From NCBI RefSeq assembly GCF_005502275.1, contig NZ_SWLZ01000013.1:56899-120898 (forward strand): a DNA stretch of 64,000 nucleotides, given 5' to 3'. Under the pieces are notes generated by a model. It saw only the letters and a list, made by a program, of their open reading frames with translations. It was not told where the DNA came from and made no database searches. Below, in pieces: positions 56,325 through 64,000 of the stretch. Positions within the stretch are counted from its first letter, which is position 1, and every line of letters begins with the position of its first letter. This stretch comes from Robertmurraya siralis. GTDB taxonomy: Bacteria; Bacillota; Bacilli; Bacillales; Cytobacillaceae. The translations under genes and the position numbers were made by a program.

Positions 56325-56513
56325 TTAATTTATTTTTGGCAATTCCCTTATCTCCATTGTGGTATCATTGCCACAGAGTGGACATTTCAGGTCGTAACTA
56401 GCAAAATCCTTTCTCATCCAGCCTATGCAGCCATCATCCATACAAGCATAGACTTCTACATCCATCATGATATCTTCCGGTTTTTCTTCCTGTGATTTCC
56501 TATTAAAAAACAT
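56325..56513 (-). CDS. YdjO-like cold-inducible small zinc-ribbon protein
   Basis: A 62-residue protein. The pattern YACMDDGCIGWMRKDFAS ... CPLCGN parallels B. subtilis YdjO (cold-induced), with two Cys pairs that could bind zinc. ATG 56513 is chosen with AGGGG 9 nt upstream; ATG 56519 is an alternative two codons earlier. The function is unknown. Confidence 0.75.
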   Translation of the reverse strand: MFFNRKSQEEKPEDIMMDVEVYACMDDGCIGWMRKDFASYDLKCPLCGNDTTMEIRELPKIN

Positions 56514-57028
56514 AATCATCGTCCCCTCACATAAAAATTCAGTAATAATTACACTTTGCTGGTCAGTATGCTAAAGTGAAAAAATAGCGGTGTTATTTAC
56601 CTATTTGCCTCACATACCATTTAAAAATATGGTATTCTGTCGTTCTTCTACTTATTATTGGCAAAAATCATTTATTTCACGCATCTATTTCCAATCTTGT
56701 CAAAATAAGTCGATCCATTCTTCCATTTTCTTAAGGACGTTTTTAAAGTCCAAGGAGCTTTGCCCCCTTCTTCACTTACTAATGTGGCGGTAACGTGATT
56801 CTTTTTAAAAGCTGGTGAGAACCTATAGAGGAATAATACAAATCATTCTTATGAAAATTTCTGCAAACTATCACACTTCACGGTAATGTACTTACATGAA
56901 TGCCTGTTTTCGGAAATTTATGTACTCTTTGGCTCCAGATGAAACAAAAAGCAAGGGAAAAAAATCGCTTACTTTTCTTCCCTTGCTTTATTTCTTAGAA
57001 TTTTTCAGACAGCCTTGCATCACTTCTT
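56514..57028. other. Gene-poor region upstream of the YdjO-like gene
   Basis: No gene was seen. It contains a short inverted repeat ATACCAT / ATGGTAT near 56614-56636 and, at its end, the terminator of the YjcZ-type gene. Confidence 0.4.
56948..56989 (-). terminator. Terminator of the YjcZ-type gene
   Basis: A 12-bp stem AAAGCAAGGGAA / TTCCCTTGCTTT with an ~18-nt loop, followed by T-rich sequence on the minus strand. Confidence 0.8.
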
Positions 57029-57154
57029 TTATAGCCATGCAGCGCCTACAATGATTAAAAGGATAAACAATACGACGATGAGGACGAATCCACCGTATCC
57101 AAATCCAGTTGCAGGGTAGGCATAACCACAACCACCAAATCCTCCGTAACCCAT
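57029..57154 (-). CDS. YjcZ-family sporulation mini-protein
   Basis: A 41-residue protein: a Gly/Tyr-rich N-terminus (MGYGGFGGCGYAYPATGFGY) and a C-terminal transmembrane helix ending IIVGAAWL. This architecture is typical of the YjcZ family of small sporulation-associated membrane proteins. GGAGTAATGGG context gives a ribosome site next to ATG 57154. A second member lies 104 bp upstream on the same strand. Confidence 0.85.
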   Translation of the reverse strand: MGYGGFGGCGYAYPATGFGYGGFVLIVVLFILLIIVGAAWL

Positions 57155-57258
57155 TACTCCACTTCCTTCCCAAATATTGTAGAATATGGAGCCATTTCAA
57201 TGATTTTATATTGGCTCTCTTTCTAAACTCTTCTTATTTAGGATGCACCCCGTAATTG

Positions 57259-57366
57259 TTAATACCAGCCACCGACGTAAGACGCACCAACTATAATAAG
57301 AAGGATGAACAACACAACGAGTAAAGCGAATCCAACACCATATCCGTGTCCAGCTCCTGCGCTCAT
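57259..57366 (-). CDS. YjcZ-family sporulation mini-protein, second copy
   Basis: A 35-residue protein with [20 protein letters not shown] followed by the same FILLIIVGA membrane core as its neighbour and a C-terminal GGWY. GGAGGTGGATAAG precedes ATG 57366. Tandem copies of this family are common in Bacillaceae. Confidence 0.85.
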   Translation of the reverse strand: MSAGAGHGYGVGFALLVVLFILLIIVGASYVGGWY

Positions 57367-57457
57367 CTTATCCACCTCCCATTATCTCTACACCCATACT
57401 ATGTAGGAAAAAGTTGTCCTGAATGGGCTTCTGTAATAAGTGTATAAAGAAAATAAA

Positions 57458-57481
57458 AAGAGTGGCATCAACTCCACTCTT
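57458..57481 (-). terminator. Terminator of the giant kinase gene
   Basis: An 8-bp stem AAGAGTGG / CCACTCTT with an 8-nt loop is followed on the minus strand by a T-rich tract. Confidence 0.8.
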
Positions 57482-57519
57482 AATTTCATGAATGTATAAT
57501 TGGATAAAAGTGAGATTTA

Positions 57520-60500
57520 CTATTCATTAAAATGTTGAAACCCCATTAATGCTATTTCTTCAATCGTCTCATCTTCAAGTTCTACAATGGGCAAAGTAAA
57601 GAAAATAGTTGTGCCTTCTCCTTGAACACTTTCTGCCCATATATTGCCTTTATGATGTTGGATGATTTCCTTACTAATCGATAGCCCTAAACCATTCCCT
57701 GCCATAAATGGATTTGTATTCCCCGTGTACGAACGTTCGAAAACTTTTTCCAACTCAGAATGTGAGATTCCCATACCGGTATCTGTAATCGCAAAAGTTA
57801 CATAGTGATTATCGCGTTTGAGTGCAAAGGCTATCGAACCTTCCATCGTATGCTTAAGGGCATTAGAAACAATATTTGTCACAACCTGTTCAATCCGAGC
57901 GACATCAACATCCACATACAAAGGGCTTAAACCCTTCTCTTCTAATACTGAGCGCTTAAAGGCAAGTCCTTCATGTTTAACATCCCATTCGTGCTGATCA
58001 CATAAATAATGAAACAGTTTTTCAACATTTACGATTTCTGTAACAAAGGTCATATTTCCAAACTGCAATTTAGATAATTCGAACAAATCCTCGATAAGCC
58101 GATTTAAACTAGCAAGTTTATCTTTACTGCGTTTTAAATAAGTAAGTTGTTTCTCCGGTGAAATTACAACTCCATCCAACATTGCTTCAATATATCCTTG
58201 TATCGATGTAATAGGGTTTCGCAAATCATGAGAAATATTGGATAGTAGTTCCATCCGTGCTTTTTGGGCATCGGCAAGCTCTGCATTTGTTTCTTCCAAG
58301 CTTTTATTAACAATCTCCAGTTTTTCTGTCCGCTCTTTAACTTTTTCTTCTAAGTTCATATATAGTAAAGCATTTTGTATGGAAATGGCTGCTTGGGACG
58401 CGATAGTGGAAAGCAACAATAAATCTCGCTCAGTAAATGCATAAGGAAGCAGATGATTTTCCAAATACAAGATTCCAATCAATTTTCGCTGATGTAATAA
58501 CGGAATCGTCATAAGAGACATCACTTGTTTTTCCTGGATATAAGAATCCATTTTAAATAATCCTTCAACACATGCTTCGTGTAAAATGATTGATTCATGA
58601 CTCTTTTGAACATATTGGATAATTTGCATCGGCAAAAGCTTCTTTTGTTTTTCAGCTTTCATTTCTTCAGGAAGATTAGCTAATCTAAGTTCTTTCCCTT
58701 TTTTAAGAAGTAAATAACCGGTTGTTGCTCCAGCATTTTCAATTACAATATTCATTACTTTTTGAACAAGATTATCGAAAACAATTTCACTTGATAATGT
58801 CTGAGAGCTTTTCAGAACAGCCTCTAAATCCAAAACATCAAGTCTCCCCTCCAGCTGGAACCTATCCTTGACGAGATTTGGAAACGTATTTGCGAGCACA
58901 GTACATTTTCTACCCGCTCCCCACTTTTTATAAAAACGGTAAGACTCCTTTAAATAAAAATTGCTTAAGCGGATCGCCTGACGCTTATGATAATAATGGG
59001 AAGCACATTCACAAATGATCGCTGCGTCTTGTTCAAAACCGTTCACGATTGCTTTATCTAAAGCGGTCTCGTAGTCGTCTGCAGCAATTTGGTTCTCACC
59101 TAGTACACATGCTGTTTCAATCTTCATTAATAAATATTTATGTTCATAATTCATCGGTGCATGGCTGGCCCATTTCTTCATCTTCTTCAAATTACGCTGC
59201 AAATATTTTTTGATTTTCTTCCGCTCTTTTGAAGGCTCCTGATAATAAAATCGAACTAACCAAAGGGTGTGATAGAAATAAAATTCAGGTGCAATCACAA
59301 GAACAAGAGTATTCGTTACAACGTTATTTAAAGCATCAATAATCTCCCTCGCTTTTTCATCATCTGCAACGATATATGCCATCTGTAAACGAATTGTATT
59401 ATGCATGATAAAAGCAGAAGGATCATCCCGCAAATCAGCAAGCTGAGTAGGTGGTAATTTTCTCTTAGTTCCATCCGCCAGCCATTCCATCCATTCTTTC
59501 ATTTCAAGCAAAAATTTCATCGAGAGAAAATATTGAATTTTATTAACAAAGGCTAATTGTTTATTAATCTCTGTTATAACAACGTTTAGTGAATCTCCTT
59601 TAATCAATCTAGTAATAATGATAAAGGAGCTAGCAGCTCCAGCTAAATGAAAATTCCCAGACTCCAAACTTAATGTTTGAGATTTTTCTAGCGAATTTAA
59701 ATTGATTGAAATCGAATTTTTCCAATGGTTCACAAAGCTTCCAAAAACAAAGTGAACCCTTGCTGTCAATTTCTTTACCCGACTTCTCTCAACGTGAGCT
59801 AGTGCTAGTTTTCCAAATTGATAGCTTTTATCAAAATTGCCAAAGCCTGCGCTCAAAATAAGAGCATAATTATTGTAAACAAGGGCAGTTATATCGGTAT
59901 TTCCGTGCTTTAATGTGAATCTGAAAGCCCGGAGCATTAAATAAGTAGCTAAATTTTGGTTTACATGATAAGAAGGGGCATTCATATTAATAAGGCTTTC
60001 TATAATTAAACAATCTTCAGGATTCTTCATTGGAGCTAAATTTAATAGCTCTTCAGGCTTTTTTCCGATAAGTAAAGTCTGAAGAAGTAAAAATTCTTTA
60101 GCAATTTTCTTCATCCCAATGGGTCGATCCAGCTTCCAACCAAAAAGCTTTAATCCAGTTGTCCCACATTCAACTGCATCCTTTAATCTGCTAACATGGG
60201 TATACATGATCAGCTTCAAATTATAAACACCCATTTTTTCATTGTTTGTCTTTGCATTATACAATAGAGTTTCAAATGCACTTTCTGCCATTTCGAAATC
60301 ACTATTCAAATATGCACATTCCCCTAGTCCAATGAATATTCGATAGGAAAGCTCATAATTCGTTTGCCAATGTCCATGGTTAAGGAGATTTTTAGCAGAT
60401 AAAAAATAATGATAGGCCTGTTCAAAAGCTGCAGCATTTTTAGCAACTTCACCAGCTTGTGTGTTGAAAACTGTTAATGTCATTCTCTGTACATCATCAA

Positions 60501-62679
60501 GCAAAGGCACGCAGAAATTAAGATGATCAGCCAGCTTAAAAAGATGATTAGGTTCAGGTAATTGCTCGAAATTACCCCATTTACTCAACCCAATTTGAAA
60601 GTGAAAAAAAGCTTGTTCCTCTTTGCTCATACTTGTATAAACCGCTTGCTGAACTTTATCATGAATAAATTCCAGTACAAGGTCATGCTCTACACTTTGC
60701 TGTCTCGAAAAACAGATAAAGCCCTCGTCAATGAGCAAGTACAAATCTTTTAGAATCTCATCGTTTGAAGTTTTTGCGGCCTTCACTAACTCAAAGTAAG
60801 TGAAAACCGTTCCAAGACAAGCAGCAAACTTTAAACTTTTTACAACCTGCAAAGACAATGCGATTAATTTCTTACGAATGTGTTCCATAATATCTTTACC
60901 GATAATTTGCTTTGGAAATTTCCCAATATGAAAGGTATAACCATTTTTTTCTTGATTTACTGAAATATACTGTTCCTTTTCTAGAGTAATTAAAATCTGT
61001 TTCAGAAAAAAAGGATTCCCTTGCGAAAGATTGTAAACATAAGCTGTTAAACTACTATAATCGTCAACGAAATGATAATTGTAGTAAAGCCATTGAGCAA
61101 CTTCTTTTTCATCCAACGGTGTAATCTCGATGCTGACAACCTTTAATTTCTGCAGCAAATTCAGATTATGAATTGATTTTGCGCTTTGCTCTTCTTCATT
61201 TCTGCTAGCTATAATCATTAGAATATTTAAAAGCTCTTTATCCTCTGATAAATAATGAAGCAGATCAATGGTCGGTTGATCAGCCCATTGAATATCATCG
61301 ATGAAAAGAATAACGGTAAATTCTTCTGTTAATACGGCTAAAAGCTGCTGAAATGTAATAAGGATGCTGTTAGACCTTTCTAGCGGTCCAATTTTTTCCT
61401 CAAAATGAGGATAACCAATGATCCATGTAAACTCTGGAATAAGCTCACACAAAAGTTGACAGCGGTGATCTAATTTAGCAAGAAAACGCTCCTCCCACTT
61501 TTTAACGAAGTCATCCCCTTGTGAAAGAATTACGCGAAAAATGGTCTTGCATGCTTGAATAATTGGCCCGTATGGAGTGTTTCGTTCAAATTGGTCCCAT
61601 TTTCCAGCAGCAAAAATTGCACCTTTTTTATCAGATATATTCATAAATTCTTTTACTAACGCTGTTTTTCCAGTGCCGGAATTTCCACGAATATGGACGA
61701 TTTCCTTATTCCGTTGTTTAACATTTTTATAGATCGCCTGGAGCTGTTTCAACTCCTGTTCGCGGCCGAATAGCTTGCTTTCATTTTTAATCTTTATAGA
61801 ATCCTCTAAACCTAGTTTGAAATGACTAATTTTTCTCTCATTTTGCCATTGAAGTAAACATCTTTCCAAGTCCTTCAACAATGAATATGCTGATGTGTAT
61901 CTTTTATCAGGTGATTTTTCTAAAAGTTTCAGAGCGATCAATGAAAGCTGACTAGGTATTTGTGAATTTAACTCTGCTGGAGGAGTCGGTAGCTTTGTAA
62001 AATGCGAATAAACAATTTCAATCACATCTGCTGTTGGAAAAGGTAATTGTCCTGTCAACATTTCATAAAAAACTACTCCAAAGGAATAAAGATCAGAGCG
62101 AACATCTGCCTCTTTCTCCATCCTTCCCGTCAGTTCAGGCGAGCTATACCATAAAAACTGTTTATCAATAGGCTCTATCAACCCCATTAGAGAGGTAATA
62201 TACAGCTTCTGCTCTGTAAGATGGACATGAACATGATCGGGGTTCAAGCATTCGACTAACTTGTCCTTTTGATGGAGGCTGATGAGCATTGTAGTTAATT
62301 GCATTGAAATAATGAGCATTTGTTCAATTGACAAACACTTCCCCTTAATCAAAGAGGATAACGGTTTTTCAAAGGAGAAATATTCGTAGACTGCGAAAAA
62401 ATTATCATTAGCTTTTTTTATTTCCATTGGTTCAATAAAAGAAGGAAATGCCTTCCATTCTCTTTTCTCACTTTCCACTGAAAAGGATTTAAAATGATGA
62501 ATGATTACTTTCTTTCCATCCGATTGTCGTCCTTCATAATAGTGAACTCCATCTGTTGAAGCCAATAATTGAGTAACCTCATAGCCTGGCAAACTTATCA
62601 TCCAGCGACACATCCATCGTTTATTTTTGAAAAACTTTAATAAATCTTTAACAAAGTTTGAACTATATTTATAGTTCAT
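57520..62679 (-). CDS. Giant pseudokinase-ATPase-GAF-histidine kinase fusion
   Basis: A 1719-residue multidomain sensor. Residues ~27-285 are a protein-kinase fold without its catalytic residues: VIIHH replaces the VIIK lysine, LNPDHVHVHL replaces the HxD catalytic loop, and SLMG replaces DFG, while SSPELTGR and SDLYSFGVVFYEMLTGQ remain. Then an AAA/STAND ATPase has Walker A RGNSGTGKTALVKEF (~330) and Walker B ILFIDDIQWADQP (~458), followed by a long TPR-like helical region, a GAF domain (~1280-1435), HisKA with SNISHDLRNPITSIQGYIEA (~1485), and HATPase (TDTGMGISHSEL, GNGLGLSISKEI). Family proteins start at MISLPGYE (ATG 62601); neither start has a good ribosome site. Confidence 0.92.
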   Translation of the reverse strand: MNYKYSSNFVKDLLKFFKNKRWMCRWMISLPGYEVTQLLASTDGVHYYEGRQSDGKKVIIHHFKSFSVESEKREWKAFPSFIEPMEIKKANDNFFAVYEYFSFEKPLSSLIKGKCLSIEQMLIISMQLTTMLISLHQKDKLVECLNPDHVHVHLTEQKLYITSLMGLIEPIDKQFLWYSSPELTGRMEKEADVRSDLYSFGVVFYEMLTGQLPFPTADVIEIVYSHFTKLPTPPAELNSQIPSQLSLIALKLLEKSPDKRYTSAYSLLKDLERCLLQWQNERKISHFKLGLEDSIKIKNESKLFGREQELKQLQAIYKNVKQRNKEIVHIRGNSGTGKTALVKEFMNISDKKGAIFAAGKWDQFERNTPYGPIIQACKTIFRVILSQGDDFVKKWEERFLAKLDHRCQLLCELIPEFTWIIGYPHFEEKIGPLERSNSILITFQQLLAVLTEEFTVILFIDDIQWADQPTIDLLHYLSEDKELLNILMIIASRNEEEQSAKSIHNLNLLQKLKVVSIEITPLDEKEVAQWLYYNYHFVDDYSSLTAYVYNLSQGNPFFLKQILITLEKEQYISVNQEKNGYTFHIGKFPKQIIGKDIMEHIRKKLIALSLQVVKSLKFAACLGTVFTYFELVKAAKTSNDEILKDLYLLIDEGFICFSRQQSVEHDLVLEFIHDKVQQAVYTSMSKEEQAFFHFQIGLSKWGNFEQLPEPNHLFKLADHLNFCVPLLDDVQRMTLTVFNTQAGEVAKNAAAFEQAYHYFLSAKNLLNHGHWQTNYELSYRIFIGLGECAYLNSDFEMAESAFETLLYNAKTNNEKMGVYNLKLIMYTHVSRLKDAVECGTTGLKLFGWKLDRPIGMKKIAKEFLLLQTLLIGKKPEELLNLAPMKNPEDCLIIESLINMNAPSYHVNQNLATYLMLRAFRFTLKHGNTDITALVYNNYALILSAGFGNFDKSYQFGKLALAHVERSRVKKLTARVHFVFGSFVNHWKNSISINLNSLEKSQTLSLESGNFHLAGAASSFIIITRLIKGDSLNVVITEINKQLAFVNKIQYFLSMKFLLEMKEWMEWLADGTKRKLPPTQLADLRDDPSAFIMHNTIRLQMAYIVADDEKAREIIDALNNVVTNTLVLVIAPEFYFYHTLWLVRFYYQEPSKERKKIKKYLQRNLKKMKKWASHAPMNYEHKYLLMKIETACVLGENQIAADDYETALDKAIVNGFEQDAAIICECASHYYHKRQAIRLSNFYLKESYRFYKKWGAGRKCTVLANTFPNLVKDRFQLEGRLDVLDLEAVLKSSQTLSSEIVFDNLVQKVMNIVIENAGATTGYLLLKKGKELRLANLPEEMKAEKQKKLLPMQIIQYVQKSHESIILHEACVEGLFKMDSYIQEKQVMSLMTIPLLHQRKLIGILYLENHLLPYAFTERDLLLLSTIASQAAISIQNALLYMNLEEKVKERTEKLEIVNKSLEETNAELADAQKARMELLSNISHDLRNPITSIQGYIEAMLDGVVISPEKQLTYLKRSKDKLASLNRLIEDLFELSKLQFGNMTFVTEIVNVEKLFHYLCDQHEWDVKHEGLAFKRSVLEEKGLSPLYVDVDVARIEQVVTNIVSNALKHTMEGSIAFALKRDNHYVTFAITDTGMGISHSELEKVFERSYTGNTNPFMAGNGLGLSISKEIIQHHKGNIWAESVQGEGTTIFFTLPIVELEDETIEEIALMGFQHFNE

Positions 62680-62728
62680 ATATTATTATTGTTTTGTGAA
62701 TATTTTGTGAATAAACTGGGAGGTATTT

Positions 62729-62872
62729 ATGGAAAAGGTCACTGAATTTGAACAATCAAAAATTGTCATTATTCCCAATAAACTAGATGAAGAATGGTTA
62801 AGATTAATTATACAAGCCAAACGTCTTGGATTAACTATAGATGAAGTAAGAAATTTCCTGAATAGTAAATAG
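62729..62872 (+). CDS. SinI-type antirepressor
   Basis: A 47-residue protein of the SinI dimerisation domain: KLDEEWLRLIIQAKRLGLTI then DEVRNFL, parallel to LDQEWVELMVEAKEANISPEEIRKYL of B. subtilis SinI. SinI frees biofilm genes by binding the repressor SinR. GGGAGG lies 5 nt before ATG 62729. No SinR-like gene follows, unlike the classical sinIR operon. It is divergent from the giant kinase gene (50 bp apart) and convergent with the response regulator. Confidence 0.82.
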   Translation: MEKVTEFEQSKIVIIPNKLDEEWLRLIIQAKRLGLTIDEVRNFLNSK

Positions 62873-62937
62873 AAAGGTCTAAAACCCATTTGATTCCTAA
62901 AAATTCTGACATTATATACATAAGTTCGAATTTGGGT

Positions 62938-63654
62938 TCAATTAAGATAGCCATTAAATTTATAGCCTATTCCCCTAACCGTCAATATATATTCTGGTTT
63001 CGCAGGATTCGGTTCAATCTTTTTTCGTAAATTACTTATATGTACCATAACAGTTCGATTATCACCAAGGCTATCTTCGCCCCATATAAGCTGAAATAAT
63101 TGTTCAACACTGTAAACTTTTTCCACATTTTGACTTAATAAGGATAATAGCTGATATTCTTTAACTGGCAGTGTAATCGGTGTACCGCGACTACGTACAA
63201 GACAACTATCCAGATCAATCGATAAACCTGGAAACTCAATAATATTTCTTTCTACACTTATGTTCTTTTTTTGCCTACTAATCCTTGTTCTTCTTAAATG
63301 TGCTTTAATTCTTGCTACTAAAACTCCAGGGCTAAAAGGTTTTGTTATATAGTCATCCCCTCCTATTCTTAAGCCAAGAATCTTATCGAAATCATCTTCT
63401 TTTGCGCTTAAAAAAAGAATCGGAGCATCTGTTTTTTCACGAATAGCTTGACATGTCTCATATCCGTCGAGCCCTGGCATCATAATATCAAGGATAATTA
63501 AATCCGGGCTAAAACCATCGAGCACATCTATCGCCTCACTTCCTTCTATAACGGAAGTGATTTTAAATCCTTCTTTCTCTAAATATAATTCAAGAATATT
63601 CCGAATATCAGGATCGTCATCAACAATTAAAATTCTGTCTCTATCCCTACCCAT
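62938..63654 (-). CDS. OmpR/PhoB-family response regulator
   Basis: A 238-residue regulator. The receiver has acidic pocket VDDDPD, phospho-acceptor Asp in LIILDIMMPGLDG and Lys in YITKPFSP. The C-terminal winged helix contains LPVKEYQLLSLLSQN, QLIWGED, RTVMVHISNLRKKIEP and VRGIGYKF. The start is ATG 63654 with a GGGGG site. It lies on the same strand as the giant histidine kinase, separated only by sinI on the other strand, so it may be that kinase's partner. A promoter-like AT-rich stretch lies upstream. Confidence 0.92.
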   Translation of the reverse strand: MGRDRDRILIVDDDPDIRNILELYLEKEGFKITSVIEGSEAIDVLDGFSPDLIILDIMMPGLDGYETCQAIREKTDAPILFLSAKEDDFDKILGLRIGGDDYITKPFSPGVLVARIKAHLRRTRISRQKKNISVERNIIEFPGLSIDLDSCLVRSRGTPITLPVKEYQLLSLLSQNVEKVYSVEQLFQLIWGEDSLGDNRTVMVHISNLRKKIEPNPAKPEYILTVRGIGYKFNGYLN

Positions 63655-64000
63655 ACTAATCCCCCTAAATTTTCGGCTATTTCTATTTTACTATAAATAC
63701 CCTTTTTTTCCTCCTATTAGTACTTTTTTTGTCATAGTAATAATTCCTAATAATTCGACAAAATATCTCATTATCTAATAATCTTTCGACGTCATTTAAT
63801 AATTTGCGGTAAATTCAATATTCTATCGACTATATTTGACAAATCAAAATGAATTTTAGTTAAACAAAAACAAGTGGAATGTGACTGCTAGAATAAAGTG
63901 TACAGTTTTTGCTTGATAAGATGAAACGCTTATTTACCCAAATATACCAGCAAAAAATATCAACCTATCACTGTAAAATGATCATAGTTCATACTTGCAG
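63655..64000. other. AT-rich region at the right edge
   Basis: No gene start was recognised in the last 346 bp. It holds the promoter region of the response-regulator gene; hexamers could not be assigned with confidence. Confidence 0.4.

Noticed and set aside
62686..62889. 67-codon minus-strand frame opposite sinI
   Set aside because: It is the antisense of a better-supported SinI gene with a good ribosome site.
1..64000. tRNA, rRNA, CRISPR or riboswitch
   Set aside because: No cloverleaf with a TTCGA-type arm and CCA end, no rRNA blocks, no regularly spaced identical repeats of CRISPR type, and no recognised riboswitch core were seen; in particular there is no tRNA-Sec gene in this window.

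Overview
The window is AT-rich DNA from an endospore-forming member of the Bacillaceae. Markers for this are a sporulenol (squalene-hopene-type) cyclase, the chromosome anchor RacA, two YjcZ-type mini-proteins, a SinI-type antirepressor, YhfH/YdjO/YbxH/YkuK-class small proteins, the Des-DesK-DesR cold-membrane system and a glgBCDAP glycogen operon. I found no rRNA, tRNA, CRISPR array, phage or intact insertion sequence. Several intergenic regions carry dispersed Bacillus-type hairpin repeats.

Layout. 1-8 kb: partial sqhC, a DUF2515 gene with an overlapping membrane-protein gene, then a convergent minus-strand catabolic group (thiolase, short-chain dehydrogenase, aldehyde dehydrogenase, HMG-CoA lyase). 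8-13 kb: a membrane PAS-GGDEF diguanylate cyclase and the des/desK/desR cluster with a candidate DesR-controlled promoter. 12.9-23.5 kb: the glycogen operon glgB-glgC-glgD-glgA-glgP followed by a GH13 amylase-type gene broken by a +1 frameshift. 24-26 kb: a TetR regulator overlapping a small alarmone synthetase (SasA/YwaC type), preceded by two matching palindromic operators. 26-31 kb: patatin phospholipase, DEAD-box RNA helicase, FrnE-like DsbA protein, exonuclease III and a secreted CAP protein. 32-36 kb: a 52-bp-period hairpin array, a hydroxypyruvate isomerase/tartronate semialdehyde reductase pair and a 5'-truncated D,D-carboxypeptidase. 36-42 kb: YitT transporter-like protein, a Suv3-like helicase with a zinc ribbon, a frameshifted ykuK, racA, and a ribbon-helix-helix gene preceded by a phased operator ladder. 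42-46 kb: the YkoS/YkoT/GtrA-type glycosylation cluster. 48-50 kb: a formate dehydrogenase whose active-site codon is an in-frame TGA followed by a SECIS-like hairpin, i.e. a probable selenoprotein. 50-55 kb: a two-PAS sensor kinase, yhfH and pepF. 57-63.7 kb: YjcZ genes, a 1719-residue pseudokinase/ATPase/GAF/histidine kinase, sinI and an OmpR-type response regulator.

The most notable single observation is the selenocysteine formate dehydrogenase: translation is continuous through TGA at residue 139, and the hairpin loop GGUCU lies at the same distance from UGA as in Escherichia coli fdhF. Next are the TetR/alarmone-synthetase operon, the ribbon-helix-helix operator ladder and the giant kinase/SinI/response-regulator neighbourhood. 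Three genes look broken (amylase, ykuK, dacC). The first two breaks lie in short A homopolymers and could be sequencing errors.
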